From Astrobacterium formosum (GTDB taxonomy: Bacteria; Pseudomonadota; Alphaproteobacteria; Rhizobiales; Xanthobacteraceae), in assembly GCA_030848545.1 (NCBI GenBank), contig JAVDCA010000001.1, positions 310,001 to 374,000 on the forward strand: 64,000 nucleotides of DNA, in the 5' to 3' direction. The notes under the pieces are model-generated. The model searched no databases, was not told where the DNA came from, and saw nothing but the letters and a program-made list of their open reading frames with translations. A program made the position numbers and the translations under genes. Below are positions 1-8,306 of this stretch, in pieces. Position 1 is the stretch's first letter. Every line of letters begins with the position of its first letter.

Positions 1-190
1 CACGAGGTGAGGGGTGGCCACGGCCCCTCCAGAGACAGCAGGAACGTAGATGGGCAGAGCGGCAGCTATCCCGTCGAGGCCTCCGGCTTGAGAAGCGGGA
101 TGGTTTCGCTCTGCCGAGCAATCCATCGTACTCGCTGCAGACGCGGGCCCCGGCCTTGAACGATTCTTCCGATGCACTAAACTGGTCAGT

Positions 191-481
191 ATGACCAGAT
201 TGCGGAAAAAAGGCGCCACTCTCTTGCCGGGCCGTTGGCCTCTCTAGGAAGCCAAAGCCCGTTTCAGCGAACTCGTGCGACGTGTCCGCAGCGAAGGGCC
301 CCAACGCGTCACCGTGCGGGGACGTGACGAAGTCGTCATCGTCGCCGCCGAAGAGTACAATCGTCTCAAGGGCGATCGTACCGGCGAAGCCTTGGTCGCC
401 GCCATGCAAGCCTCGCCGCATCGAAACATCGAACTCGAACCGGATCGGGTTCGACTACCGGTTCGGGGCGTCGAGTTGTGA
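191..481 (+). pseudogene. Phd/YefM-type antitoxin with an in-frame amber codon
   Basis: Downstream of base 248 the frame reads EAKARFSELVRRV and then a conserved Phd/YefM core (VTVRGRDEVVIVAAEEYNRL), followed by a C-terminal tail that would wrap the toxin. Upstream in the same frame an ATG at 191 opens MTRLRKKGATLLPGRWPL, then TAG at 245-247, exactly where relatives of this family usually have Gln (WxLQEAKARFSEL). One CAG-to-TAG change would therefore explain the break. Without it the protein would be 96 residues. Re-initiation at GTG 275 would give only a 68-residue product lacking the first beta strand of the DNA-binding fold. The gene overlaps the downstream PIN toxin by four bases (GTGA), the normal coupling of a TA operon. 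A sequencing error cannot be excluded. Confidence 0.72.
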
Positions 482-900
482 GCGGTTGGCTCATCGACAC
501 CAGCGTCCTGTCGGAATTGCGGCGGCCGCGGCCGAATCGCAAGGTGATCGCTTTCGTAGTGGAGCAGCCTCTCGATCTTCTCCACGTCAGCATCGTCACA
601 TTTGCGGAGATCAGGTTCGGCATCGAAAGGGTCGACGATCCTGTGCACCGGGCCGAGTTGAACGAGTGGCTGGCCCACCGGGTTCGGCCGATGTTCGAAG
701 GACGGGTGCTCATCGTCGATGAGGACGTGATGCTCCAGTGGCGATTGCTCGTCGAACAAGGGCGGCGCGTACGCCACACGTTCTCGCAACCAGATTTGAT
801 CATCGCCGCCACGGCGATTCGTCATGGTCTCATGGTCGTATCGCGTGACACGCGGGATTTCGAAAAAGCCGGCGTGGCGGTGGTGAACCCGTGGAACTAG
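478..900 (+). CDS. PIN-domain toxin, VapC/FitB type
   Basis: A 140-residue PIN-domain protein, predicted to be a Mg-dependent endoribonuclease toxin. The acidic active-site positions are visible: Asp in LIDTSVLSELRR near the N terminus, Glu in TFAEIRFGIE, and Asp residues in QPDLIIAATA and VSRDTRDF. It begins with GTG overlapping the last codon of the antitoxin reading frame, so translation is probably coupled. Length and domain boundaries are normal for the family and no break is seen. The oddity is that the toxin is intact while its antitoxin carries an amber codon. It may be weakly expressed, silenced, inactive, or neutralised by a residual or suppressed antitoxin. Confidence 0.9.
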   Translation: MSGWLIDTSVLSELRRPRPNRKVIAFVVEQPLDLLHVSIVTFAEIRFGIERVDDPVHRAELNEWLAHRVRPMFEGRVLIVDEDVMLQWRLLVEQGRRVRHTFSQPDLIIAATAIRHGLMVVSRDTRDFEKAGVAVVNPWN

Positions 901-942
901 AGCCGAGCGCTGGCCGTAGTGACGCGTCGCCGTTCTGCCGCT

Positions 943-1024
943 GTAGGTGGGTTGAGCGTGAGCGAAGCCCATCAGGATATTCGGAGAAGAACGATGGGTC
1001 TCGCTGCCGCTCGACCCATCCTAC
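943..1024. repeat. Intergenic inverted repeat (GTAGGxTGGGTTGAGC type)
   Basis: Arms at 943-958 (gtaggtgggttgagcg) and 1008-1024 (cgctcgacccatcctac) are near-complementary around a 49-base centre that itself holds partial complements (gcgaagcccatc / gatgggtctcgct). A second member of the same family lies at 55547-55660. Related palindromes with gggttgagc arms are scattered in Rhizobiales intergenic regions. The element carries no open frame. It probably folds into a long hairpin at the 3' end of the TA operon. Confidence 0.7.
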
Positions 1025-1077
1025 GTGCTGTTTGCGACGAGAGACGGGTTCGGCTGGCGTTCAGCCAACCCTGCACG

Positions 1078-1254
1078 CTAGGCGGAACGCTTCCCCTTGA
1101 GCCGCAGCAACGGAATCAGGAGGCAGCCAAGGGCGGCGCACAAGGTCAGTCCGAGTATGCCGACGATTTCCGGTCGATAGCCATCGCGTATCAGTAAATG
1201 AATCCAAACGACGGTCGCAATCGACCCGGCGCCGGCGCCGAGAGCAGCAAGCAA
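1078..1254 (-). CDS. Small hypothetical membrane protein, TTG start
   Basis: A 58-codon frame on the minus strand, bounded upstream by a stop at 1264-1266, so the only possible start is TTG at 1254. The product has two hydrophobic stretches (SLLAALGAGAGSIATVVWI and EIVGILGLTLCAALGCLLI) joined by a short polar turn (RDGYRPE), and it ends in a basic tail RLKGKRSA. This is the pattern of a two-pass inner-membrane miniprotein with positive-inside ends. No strong ribosome-binding site is obvious. It could be the 3' remnant of a longer gene. No family is recognised. Confidence 0.4.
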   Translation of the reverse strand: MLAALGAGAGSIATVVWIHLLIRDGYRPEIVGILGLTLCAALGCLLIPLLRLKGKRSA

Positions 1255-1300
1255 ACTGGCAAATCACCTTCTCATGGTTCGTGCCCCACCACGATCCCAT

Positions 1301-3352
1301 TCACCTCAACGCCGCCGCGATGTTTCCCCCGTCGACCGTCGTCACGTCCGCTGTCGTCTTGAGCGCCAGGGCCTGCGCCAGGAACGCCTGGGCGACGTCG
1401 TCGGCGGTGACTTCGCGGCCGAGCAGGTTGCCGCTCATATAGTCCTTTTCCGAGACGCCGCGGGCGCGCGAGCGCGCCGCGATCATCTCGTCGGTCAAAA
1501 GCCCGGAACGGATGCGGTCGGCATTGACGGCGTTGGAGCGGATGCCGTCGGGGCCGTAATCCAGCGCGTATTGGCGCACGAGCAGGAGCGTCGCCGCCTT
1601 GGGCAGGCCGTAAGGGCCGAAATTCACCCCCGGATTGACCGCCTGCTTGGAAGCGTTGAACAGGAGGCAGCCGCCGGTCTTCTGCGCCTGCATGATGCGC
1701 ACTGCGTTCTGGGCGACGCGCTGGTGGCCGTAGAAATTCAATTCGAAGCTCTCGCGCAGCACCGCCTCGTCGACCTCGCCGATGCGGCCCTGCCAGGCGG
1801 CGCCCGCATTGGAGATCGCGATGTCGACGCCACCGAAGTGCTCGACGACGCGGTCGAAGGCGATGCGCACCGTGCGGGCGTCGGTGACGTCGCAGGTGAT
1901 CGCGAGCGCCGTCCCGCCGATCCTCTGCGCGGCCTCGCGGGCCGCGATCTCGTCCTTGTCGAGGATCGCCACTTCTGCGCCGGCAGCCGCGAAGGCGCGC
2001 GCGGTCGCAAACCCGATGGCGCCGGCGCCGCCGGTGACGACGGCGATCTGGCCGGCGAGCGGCGGCTCCTTGGCGGTGCCGAGCTTGGCCTGCTCGAGCG
2101 ACCAGTATTCCATGTCGAACAGATCGGCCTCGGGCAGGGCGTCGAAACGGCCGATCGCCTCGGCGTCCAGGATGGTCGCGACGGCCGCCTCGGCGAGGTC
2201 GGCGGCGACACGGGCGTCCTTCTTGGTGCGGCCGAGGCCGAACAGGCCCAGGCCCGGCACCAGCACCACCCGCGGGGCCGGGTCAAGCATGGTCTTGACG
2301 CCGCCGCAGCGGGCATTGTTGCGGGCGAAATAGTCCCGGTACTCGTCGCGAAAGCGCTTGCCGGCACTGCGGGCGGCGCTCGCGAACGCCGCGATGCCGC
2401 AGGCGTCGGGGGCGGGAACGACGAGGGGCTTGTTCTTGGTGCGGATGTTGTGGTCGGGCGTCACCACACCGGCTTGCGAGTAGCGTGAAAGCTCGGCGCC
2501 GTCCACGAAGGTGCGGATCGCCTCGCCGGTGCGGAAGTCGAGCACCAGCCGGTGCCAGGCGCCTTCCTGTTTGGCGTTCTTGAGCGCAACCGCGCCGCGC
2601 ACGATGGGCGCCACTTCGGCGAGCGGCGCCACCGCGGCCGGCAGGGCTGCGGCGGGCAGGACCTTGCGGCCGCGGGCGAGCCGCTCCTCGGCGCGCGTCA
2701 CCATGGCGATCATGCGCTCGTAGGATTGGCGGGCGTCGTCCCCGAAGGTGAAGATGCCGTGCTTGTGCAGGATCAGGCCCTCGACGTCGGGCTTGGCCTC
2801 GTAGACCCGCGCGGCCGCGCAGGCGAGCGCGAAGCCCGGCATGATGAAGGGCACGACCCCCATGGCGTCGCCGTAGACCTCACGGGCTATCTGCTCGCCA
2901 TCAGGCTGATCCACCAGGGCGAGCACGGCGGTCGAGTGGGTGTGGTCGACGAAACGGTGCGGCAGGAAGGCGTGCAGCAACGTCTCCACCGACGGGTTCG
3001 GCGACGTGGGATCGAGAAGGTGGGCACGCTGGACCTTGACCATGTCCTCGTCGGCGACGGCGTTGCGCTCGCGCAGTTTGCGCAACGCGTCGAGGCGCAC
3101 GGCGGGCAGACCGGCGGGTTCGATGGTGCCCATGTCCCAACCCGAGCCCTTGACGCAGATGACCTCGGCGGCAACGCCGAGAAGGTCGGGGAGGGTGAGC
3201 TTGACCGACGTGTTGCCGCCGCCGTGGAGGACGAGGCGGGGATCGGAGCCGAGGAGACGGGTGGTGTAGACGCGCAAAGCGAGGTCGCGCGGCAAGTCTG
3301 GATAACGGGCGACGCAGGCTTCGGCGTCAGGGTCGGTGTAAAGGCTGTCCAT
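1301..3352 (-). CDS. Bifunctional class II aldolase / short-chain dehydrogenase
   Basis: A 683-residue fusion of the RhaD-like type found in Rhizobiales. Residues 1 to about 390 form a class II (AraD-type) aldolase: phosphate-binding GGGNTSVKL, and zinc His motifs DHTHSTAVLAL and HKHGIFTFG. After a linker near 400-420 comes a complete Rossmann SDR with TGGAGAIGFATARA, ISNAG, an active-site Ser in FNASKQAV and YGLPK as the Tyr-x3-Lys pair. Relatives cleave a sugar 1-phosphate such as rhamnulose 1-phosphate and oxidise the lactaldehyde formed. No other rhamnose genes lie nearby, so the substrate is inferred only. I chose ATG 3352 (MDSLYTDPDAEA) over upstream in-frame codons because the family homology begins there. 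Confidence 0.87.
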   Translation of the reverse strand: MDSLYTDPDAEACVARYPDLPRDLALRVYTTRLLGSDPRLVLHGGGNTSVKLTLPDLLGVAAEVICVKGSGWDMGTIEPAGLPAVRLDALRKLRERNAVADEDMVKVQRAHLLDPTSPNPSVETLLHAFLPHRFVDHTHSTAVLALVDQPDGEQIAREVYGDAMGVVPFIMPGFALACAAARVYEAKPDVEGLILHKHGIFTFGDDARQSYERMIAMVTRAEERLARGRKVLPAAALPAAVAPLAEVAPIVRGAVALKNAKQEGAWHRLVLDFRTGEAIRTFVDGAELSRYSQAGVVTPDHNIRTKNKPLVVPAPDACGIAAFASAARSAGKRFRDEYRDYFARNNARCGGVKTMLDPAPRVVLVPGLGLFGLGRTKKDARVAADLAEAAVATILDAEAIGRFDALPEADLFDMEYWSLEQAKLGTAKEPPLAGQIAVVTGGAGAIGFATARAFAAAGAEVAILDKDEIAAREAAQRIGGTALAITCDVTDARTVRIAFDRVVEHFGGVDIAISNAGAAWQGRIGEVDEAVLRESFELNFYGHQRVAQNAVRIMQAQKTGGCLLFNASKQAVNPGVNFGPYGLPKAATLLLVRQYALDYGPDGIRSNAVNADRIRSGLLTDEMIAARSRARGVSEKDYMSGNLLGREVTADDVAQAFLAQALALKTTADVTTVDGGNIAAALR

Positions 3353-3413
3353 GATGGAAATCTCGCGCGCGAACGTCGCGACGGTGCCGCAACTCACCCG
3401 GGCATTCGGCCTG

Positions 3414-3515
3414 CTCCTCCCCCGGCTTGCGGGGGAAGGGTGGGCAGGAGGCACTCGCCGGTCCTGTGCCTGCGATGCCCCCTCCCTGTCCCTCCCCCGC
3501 AAGCGGGGAAGGGAA
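3414..3515. repeat. Pair of inverted REP-like GC palindromes
   Basis: Two related hairpin units face each other. The first, 3418-3436, is a perfect 7-bp stem TCCCCCG/CGGGGGA with loop gcttg. The second, 3495-3508, is ccccgc/gcgggg. Read on opposite strands both give the core cccccGCTTGCggggg plus a gaaggg flank. This is the arrangement of REP doublets common in alphaproteobacterial intergenic DNA. It sits between the start of the aldolase-dehydrogenase gene and the end of rne. Confidence 0.7.
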
Positions 3516-3558
3516 CAGTGGGGCGACGCATCTGATGACGTCGAATTCCGAACGAGGC

Positions 3559-3579
3559 GCCGGCTTTCGATAAGCCGGC
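3559..3579 (-). terminator. Hairpin just downstream of rne
   Basis: The sequence gccggctt-tcga-taagccggc forms an 8-9 bp stem four bases past the rne stop codon. There is no clean U-run on the minus strand, so it may be a processing or RNA-end-protecting hairpin rather than a classical intrinsic terminator. Confidence 0.4.
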
Positions 3580-3583
3580 ACGC

Positions 3584-6500
3584 TCACTTGCGCGACCACC
3601 AGCCGGATCGGCGTGGGCGGTCGGACGTCTCTTCCGGCGGGCTTGCCGGTTTCTCGGCCGTCGTTTCGCTGACGGGAGCCGGCATTGGCGTCGGCACTGG
3701 CGCCGCTACGGGCATCGGCATGGGCGGCAGGTAGGGCTGGTCGGTGCCGTCGAGTATCGCCGCCGGGGCCGGCTCGCGGACGGTGGAGCGTCGGCGCGGC
3801 GGTTTCTGCTCCGCCACCGGCTCCACCGGCGCTGCCGCCGGCTCGGTTTTTGTGGTCGTGGTCACGACGGCGTCGGACGCTGGCGCCGTGGCGTCCGTTG
3901 CGGCCTCGAACGGCTCATGCGGTCCTTCCGCGGGCGGGGTGCGGCGTGGATCCTCCTCACGTGCCGGCGCTTCGTCGTGCGGCGGCTCGTCGTCGCCGTC
4001 CACCAAGGGGCCGCCGAAATCGGCGACCGCGTGGACGAGGTCCTCGTCGACCGGCGCAAAGCCGCCTTCGGGCGGCGCGACGGCATCGCCTTCGTCGCGG
4101 CGGTTGCGGCGGCCACCCCGGCGGCCGCGCCGGCGCCGGCGTCGATCGCCATTGCCGTCGCCGAATGCCTGCCGCCCCTCGGCGGAACTCTCGTGCGGCG
4201 CCTCTTCGCCTTCACCTTCGGCTTCCTCGCCATCTTGATCTTCATGGGCGGGAGCGTGTTCGGCGTCCGCTTCGCGGGTGGGTTCGCCGCCCTCGCCACG
4301 ACGGCCGCGGCGGCGGCGGCGACGACGGCGGCGGCCGTCGCCAGCCTCTCCAGCAGCCTCGCCTTCGGGGCGGTCCTCGCCGGGGCCGGCCTCGTCCTCG
4401 TCCGGATCCGTTTCGGCTTCCGTCTTGGACTCCTTTTCGACCTCTACCTCTTCCTCGGCTTCGTCCGGCTCCTCGTCCTCCGCCTCGACGGCCACCATGG
4501 CGGCCGACTGGGCGGCGATTGCGCGCGCCTGCTCGACGGAGTGCACCAGCTCGCCCTTCTCCAGCACGTAGGGCTGCTGGGCACTGATCTCATCGTCGGC
4601 GCTCACCGTAATGGTGATGCGGAAGCGCTCCTCGAGATCGTGCAGATGGGCGCGCTTGTGGTTGAGGACGTAGAGGGCGATCTCGGAGCGGGTGCGGACC
4701 GTGACGTTGTGGGTCGCGCCCTTGAGCAGGGTATCTTCGAGCATGCGCAGGAGCTGCAGCGATACCGAGGAGACCGAACGCACGGTGCCGGTGCCGCCGC
4801 AGTGCGGGCACTTGTCGGTGGAGCTCTCCAGCACGCTGGAGCGGATCCTCTGGCGCGACATCTCCATCAGGCCGAAATGGGAGATGCGGCCGACCTGGAT
4901 GCGGGCGCGGTCGTTCTTCAGGCACTCCTTGAGGCGGCGCTCGACCGAACGGTTGTTGCGCTTTTCGTCCATGTCGATGAAGTCGATGACGATCAGCCCG
5001 GCGAGGTCGCGCAGGCGGAGCTGCCGCGAAATCTCCTCGGATGCCTCCAGGTTGGTCTTGAGCGCGGTGTCCTCGATGTGGTGCTCGCGCGTCGCCCGGC
5101 CGGAGTTGACGTCGATCGCCACCAGCGCCTCGGTCTGGTTGATGACGATGTAGCCGCCGGAGCGCAGCTGCACCACCGGCGAGAACATGGCGTCGAGCTG
5201 GTGTTCGACCCCGAAGCGGGCGAGCAGCGGTTGACCTTCGCGGTACAGGCGGACGTTCTTGGCATGGCTCGGCATGAGCATGCGCATGAAGTCCTTGGCC
5301 TCGTGATAGGCGCCTTCGCCGGCGACGATGACCTCGTCGATGTCCTTGTTATAGAGGTCGCGGATGGAGCGCTTGACCAGGGAGCCTTCCTCGTAGACGA
5401 GGGTCGGCGCCGCCGATTTGAGCGTCAGATCGCGCACCGTCTCCCATACCCGCAGCAGATATTCGAAGTCGCGCTTGACCTCGGTCTTGGTGCGGGCGGC
5501 ACCGGCGGTGCGCAGGATCACGCCCATGCCTTCCGGCACCTCGAGCTCCTGGGCGATCTCCTTGAGGCGCTTCCTGTCCTGGACGTTGGTGATCTTGCGC
5601 GAAATGCCGCCGCCGCGGGCGGTGTTGGGCATCAGCACGGAATATCGGCCGGCCAGCGACAGATAGGTCGTCAGCGCCGCGCCCTTGGTGCCGCGCTCTT
5701 CCTTGACCACCTGCACCAGCATGATCTGGCGACGCTTGATGACTTCCTGGATCTTGTACTGGCGGCGCGACCGATAGGCGCGGTCGGGCACCTCCTCGAG
5801 GGCGTCGGCGCCGCCAACCGACTCGATGACTTCTTCCTCGGCCTCTTCGTCGCCGTCGTCCTCGTCGTCGTCTTCCTCGTCCTCGTCGTCACCTTCGGGA
5901 GACCCATACTCGTCGGCATCCCTGTCGGTCTCCGGGCTCGCATACTGCGCGTCGCCATCGTCGCCGGCATCCGCCGGCGGCACGTCGTCGCCCGCCGTCA
6001 TGGCCTGCGGGGCGAATTCCGCCTCGGTCATGGTTTCCCGGCCGGCCTCGGACATGGGCTCGGCGCCCAGATCGATGGCCGTGATGTCGTCAGGACGCCT
6101 GGCCGGCTCGGCAGGGACGGCGGATTCCACATGGGGGAAGGGGGCGTCCGTGAGCTCGGAGGCCGCTACCGGTTCCGACGTGGTCTCCGATCCCGAAGGG
6201 GCGTCGGCGGCGGGTAGGTCCATCGCCGGGGAGACGGCCGCCGGCACCTCGCCGACGGCTGCCGTCTCGGCGGCAATCTCGGTGGGGCTTGCGGGAAATT
6301 CGCCGGCATCCTGTGCCGGCGCGGCGTTCGACGCGGCGGCCTCCTCGGCGCCGACCGCGACCGCCTCGCTGCGGACGGTTTCGTCACGGCGGTGGGCACC
6401 GCGATGGCGCGAGCGCCGGCCGCTGGAACGCCGCTCGGCCTCGTCTTCGGCGGCGCGGTGGGCGCGCTCCTCTTCCTCGATCAGTGCCTGCCGGTCGGCC

Positions 6501-6748
6501 ACCGGGATCTGGTAGTAGTCCGGGTGAATTTCCGAAAAGGCGAGAAAGCCGTGGCGGTTGCCGCCATAGTCCACGAACGCCGCCTGCAGCGACGGCTCCA
6601 CGCGGGTGACCTTGGCGAGATAGATATTGCCGCGCAGCTGGCGGCGATTAGCGGACTCGAAGTCGAATTCCTCGACGCGATTTCCACGTAGAACCACCAC
6701 CCGGGTCTCCTCCGGGTGGGTGGCATCGATGAGCATTTTGTTGGCCAT
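3584..6748 (-). CDS. rne: Ribonuclease E
   Basis: A 1054-residue endoribonuclease E, the core of the RNA degradosome, cutting AU-rich single-stranded RNA in mRNA decay and rRNA processing. The N-terminal S1 domain (VVLRGNRVEEFDFE, AAFVDYGGNRHGFLAF) is interrupted by a roughly 240-residue acidic insert (about 90-330), as in other Rhizobiales enzymes. It resumes at RRQYKIQEVIKRRQ. The catalytic segment has IVIDFIDMD, with the metal-binding acids, and FGLMEMSRQRIR. The Zn-link CPHCGGTG lies near 645. The C-terminal 280 residues are low-complexity, alternating acidic stretches with Arg blocks near 812 and 872, typical of the RNA/partner-binding scaffold. The start MANKMLIDATHPEE fits the family. 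Confidence 0.95.
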   Translation of the reverse strand: MANKMLIDATHPEETRVVVLRGNRVEEFDFESANRRQLRGNIYLAKVTRVEPSLQAAFVDYGGNRHGFLAFSEIHPDYYQIPVADRQALIEEEERAHRAAEDEAERRSSGRRSRHRGAHRRDETVRSEAVAVGAEEAAASNAAPAQDAGEFPASPTEIAAETAAVGEVPAAVSPAMDLPAADAPSGSETTSEPVAASELTDAPFPHVESAVPAEPARRPDDITAIDLGAEPMSEAGRETMTEAEFAPQAMTAGDDVPPADAGDDGDAQYASPETDRDADEYGSPEGDDEDEEDDDEDDGDEEAEEEVIESVGGADALEEVPDRAYRSRRQYKIQEVIKRRQIMLVQVVKEERGTKGAALTTYLSLAGRYSVLMPNTARGGGISRKITNVQDRKRLKEIAQELEVPEGMGVILRTAGAARTKTEVKRDFEYLLRVWETVRDLTLKSAAPTLVYEEGSLVKRSIRDLYNKDIDEVIVAGEGAYHEAKDFMRMLMPSHAKNVRLYREGQPLLARFGVEHQLDAMFSPVVQLRSGGYIVINQTEALVAIDVNSGRATREHHIEDTALKTNLEASEEISRQLRLRDLAGLIVIDFIDMDEKRNNRSVERRLKECLKNDRARIQVGRISHFGLMEMSRQRIRSSVLESSTDKCPHCGGTGTVRSVSSVSLQLLRMLEDTLLKGATHNVTVRTRSEIALYVLNHKRAHLHDLEERFRITITVSADDEISAQQPYVLEKGELVHSVEQARAIAAQSAAMVAVEAEDEEPDEAEEEVEVEKESKTEAETDPDEDEAGPGEDRPEGEAAGEAGDGRRRRRRRRRGRRGEGGEPTREADAEHAPAHEDQDGEEAEGEGEEAPHESSAEGRQAFGDGNGDRRRRRRGRRGGRRNRRDEGDAVAPPEGGFAPVDEDLVHAVADFGGPLVDGDDEPPHDEAPAREEDPRRTPPAEGPHEPFEAATDATAPASDAVVTTTTKTEPAAAPVEPVAEQKPPRRRSTVREPAPAAILDGTDQPYLPPMPMPVAAPVPTPMPAPVSETTAEKPASPPEETSDRPRRSGWWSRK

Positions 6749-7612
6749 TGAAATGTCTCTTGGCGGGTCGGCCCACGCCTGCCCGGCGTCGCACGGACGG
6801 GGAGCAAGGCACGAAGCAGGACGCGCCACATAGGGGGTGGAATGGGGAGGGGAAGGTCGTTGGTTCGACGCCGGACCACGGCAAGCGCGTGCATTGGTGC
6901 ATTACCGCCAGGCGGTTGTGCAGCCCTCTCAGATGCGCGCCTCTCGGCATGACCCAAATCCCGATTTGTCCGGTTCCACATTCATTGGGAGAAATGCGGA
7001 GCCGATCGGCCCACGACCCATGGATCAGCGGGGCAGTCCGTGCGGATGGGACCATCAGGATGGCCGCCAAACGTCGCGACCGCACCACGTTCACTACGAA
7101 CGGCAACCTCGGGTTGCCGTGTTTAACCTCTGCTGGCGATCTTTGGTGCAATGGCTGAAAACCACTGCCCACCGGTCATCCTTGAAAGGGGTAGCCGATC
7201 GACGGCCGACCTGAGGCCCTCTGCCGCCTCCCGCGGCATCCTCGGGGCACGAGGCCAGGCCCGATCAATTGGAACCCGACGCGGCAGAACCGGAATCCTT
7301 GAACCGCCAGCATACGTTTATTACGGCGCCCGGTGGTCGATTGGCAAGGCTTTGACGGACTGATGGCCGCTGAGACGAACGACTGGTCAACCGGGCCAGC
7401 GGATTTTACCAACGTATTGTAATTTAATGGTTTCCCCGCCCATGGGAAACTGGTTGAGGGGGCCGGACAGCGCGCCGATGGCGCCGGACTGCTATACCTA
7501 AAGCCAAGTTTCGTAAGGGAAATGGCCGGCGACGAGGGCCCGGCGGATCGGATTCGTCCGACTCACTGCGCCAAAGCTCGCGCCGCCCAAACCCACGCCG
7601 GCAGAGCGATCA
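6749..7612. other. Long gene-free gap upstream of rne
   Basis: About 860 bases separate the rne start from the hairpin after rplI. No frame in either strand looks like a real protein, and I see no tRNA or known RNA gene. A perfect 7-bp hairpin lies at 7430-7450 (gtttccc / gggaaac), next to the most AT-rich stretch (7405-7430). RNase E genes are autoregulated through long 5' leaders in enterobacteria. A long rne leader or a separate small RNA here is possible but unproven. Confidence 0.4.
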
Positions 7613-7638
7613 CCGGGCCCCGGAATTGCGGGACCCGG
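7613..7638 (-). terminator. Hairpin after rplI
   Basis: CCGGGCCCC and GGGACCCGG pair with one mismatch around an 8-base loop, 17 bases beyond the rplI stop. No U-run follows on the minus strand, so termination strength is uncertain. The position at the end of the ribosomal operon fits an operon-end hairpin. Confidence 0.5.
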
Positions 7639-7654
7639 CGTGGGGGCGCAAAGA

Positions 7655-8251
7655 TCAGTCTTTCTTCTCTTCGGTTTCGGCCTGCTCCTCTTCGGCATCG
7701 TCGGGATGCTCGAAGAAGGTCTCGGCGGCGAGCGCCGCGGCGGCCTCTTCATCCTCGTCGCGCCGGCCGAGTACGTTCTCGCCGCGGGCGATACGCTCCG
7801 CCTCTTCGGTGCTGCGGGCGACATTGATGGTCACGGACACTTCCACCTCGGGATGCAGCACCACCGGCACCTTGTGCAGGCCGAGCGTTTTGATCGGCGC
7901 GTGGATGTCGATCTGGCTGCGGGTGACGGTGAAGCCGCCATTGGTGAGGAGGTCGACGAGGTCGCGGGCCGACACCGATCCGTAGAGTTGACCGCTCTCC
8001 GACGCCTGGCGGATGACGATGAAGCTCTTGCCGTCGAGCTTTGCACCAACCGTCTGGGCTTCGCCCTTGAGTTCGATATTGCGGGTCTCGAGCTGGACCT
8101 TCATGGAATCGAACTTGACCTTGTTGTCCTTGGTGGCGCGCAGCGCCTTGCCCTTGGGCAGAAGGAAATTGCGGGCGTAGCCCTCCTTTACTCGCACCAC
8201 GTCGCCGATCTGGCCGAGCTTGGCGACACGCTCCAACAGGATGACTTCCAT
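7655..8251 (-). CDS. rplI: 50S ribosomal protein L9
   Basis: A 198-residue L9. The conserved N domain ([19 protein letters not shown] then [16 protein letters not shown]) binds 23S rRNA, and a long helix joins it to the C domain ([27 protein letters not shown]). The last 45 residues form an Ala/Glu-rich acidic extension beyond the about 150-residue core, common in alphaproteobacteria. It is the last gene of the rpsF-rpsR-DUF2232-rplI operon and is transcribed with it. A hairpin follows the stop codon. Confidence 0.97.
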   Translation of the reverse strand: MEVILLERVAKLGQIGDVVRVKEGYARNFLLPKGKALRATKDNKVKFDSMKVQLETRNIELKGEAQTVGAKLDGKSFIVIRQASESGQLYGSVSARDLVDLLTNGGFTVTRSQIDIHAPIKTLGLHKVPVVLHPEVEVSVTINVARSTEEAERIARGENVLGRRDEDEEAAAALAAETFFEHPDDAEEEQAETEEKKD

Positions 8252-8306
8252 TGTTCTCTCCGTGGGTTCCTAGGGTTTTATCAGGTTCATTGACAGGTAA
8301 CTTCAG

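Noticed and set aside
1274-2488. A 404-codon frame opposite the aldolase/dehydrogenase
   Set aside because: Antisense shadow; repetitive Asp/Gly/Ala/Arg composition and no homologous motif.
3917-6217. A long plus-strand open frame (766 codons) opposite rne
   Set aside because: It is a shadow produced by GC-rich codons of rne; its product is low-complexity and has no domain, while the minus-strand frame is clearly RNase E.
6749-7612. A tRNA or amidase gene in the rne-rplI gap
   Set aside because: No cloverleaf or TPsiC-like motif and no frame with amidase motifs could be found.
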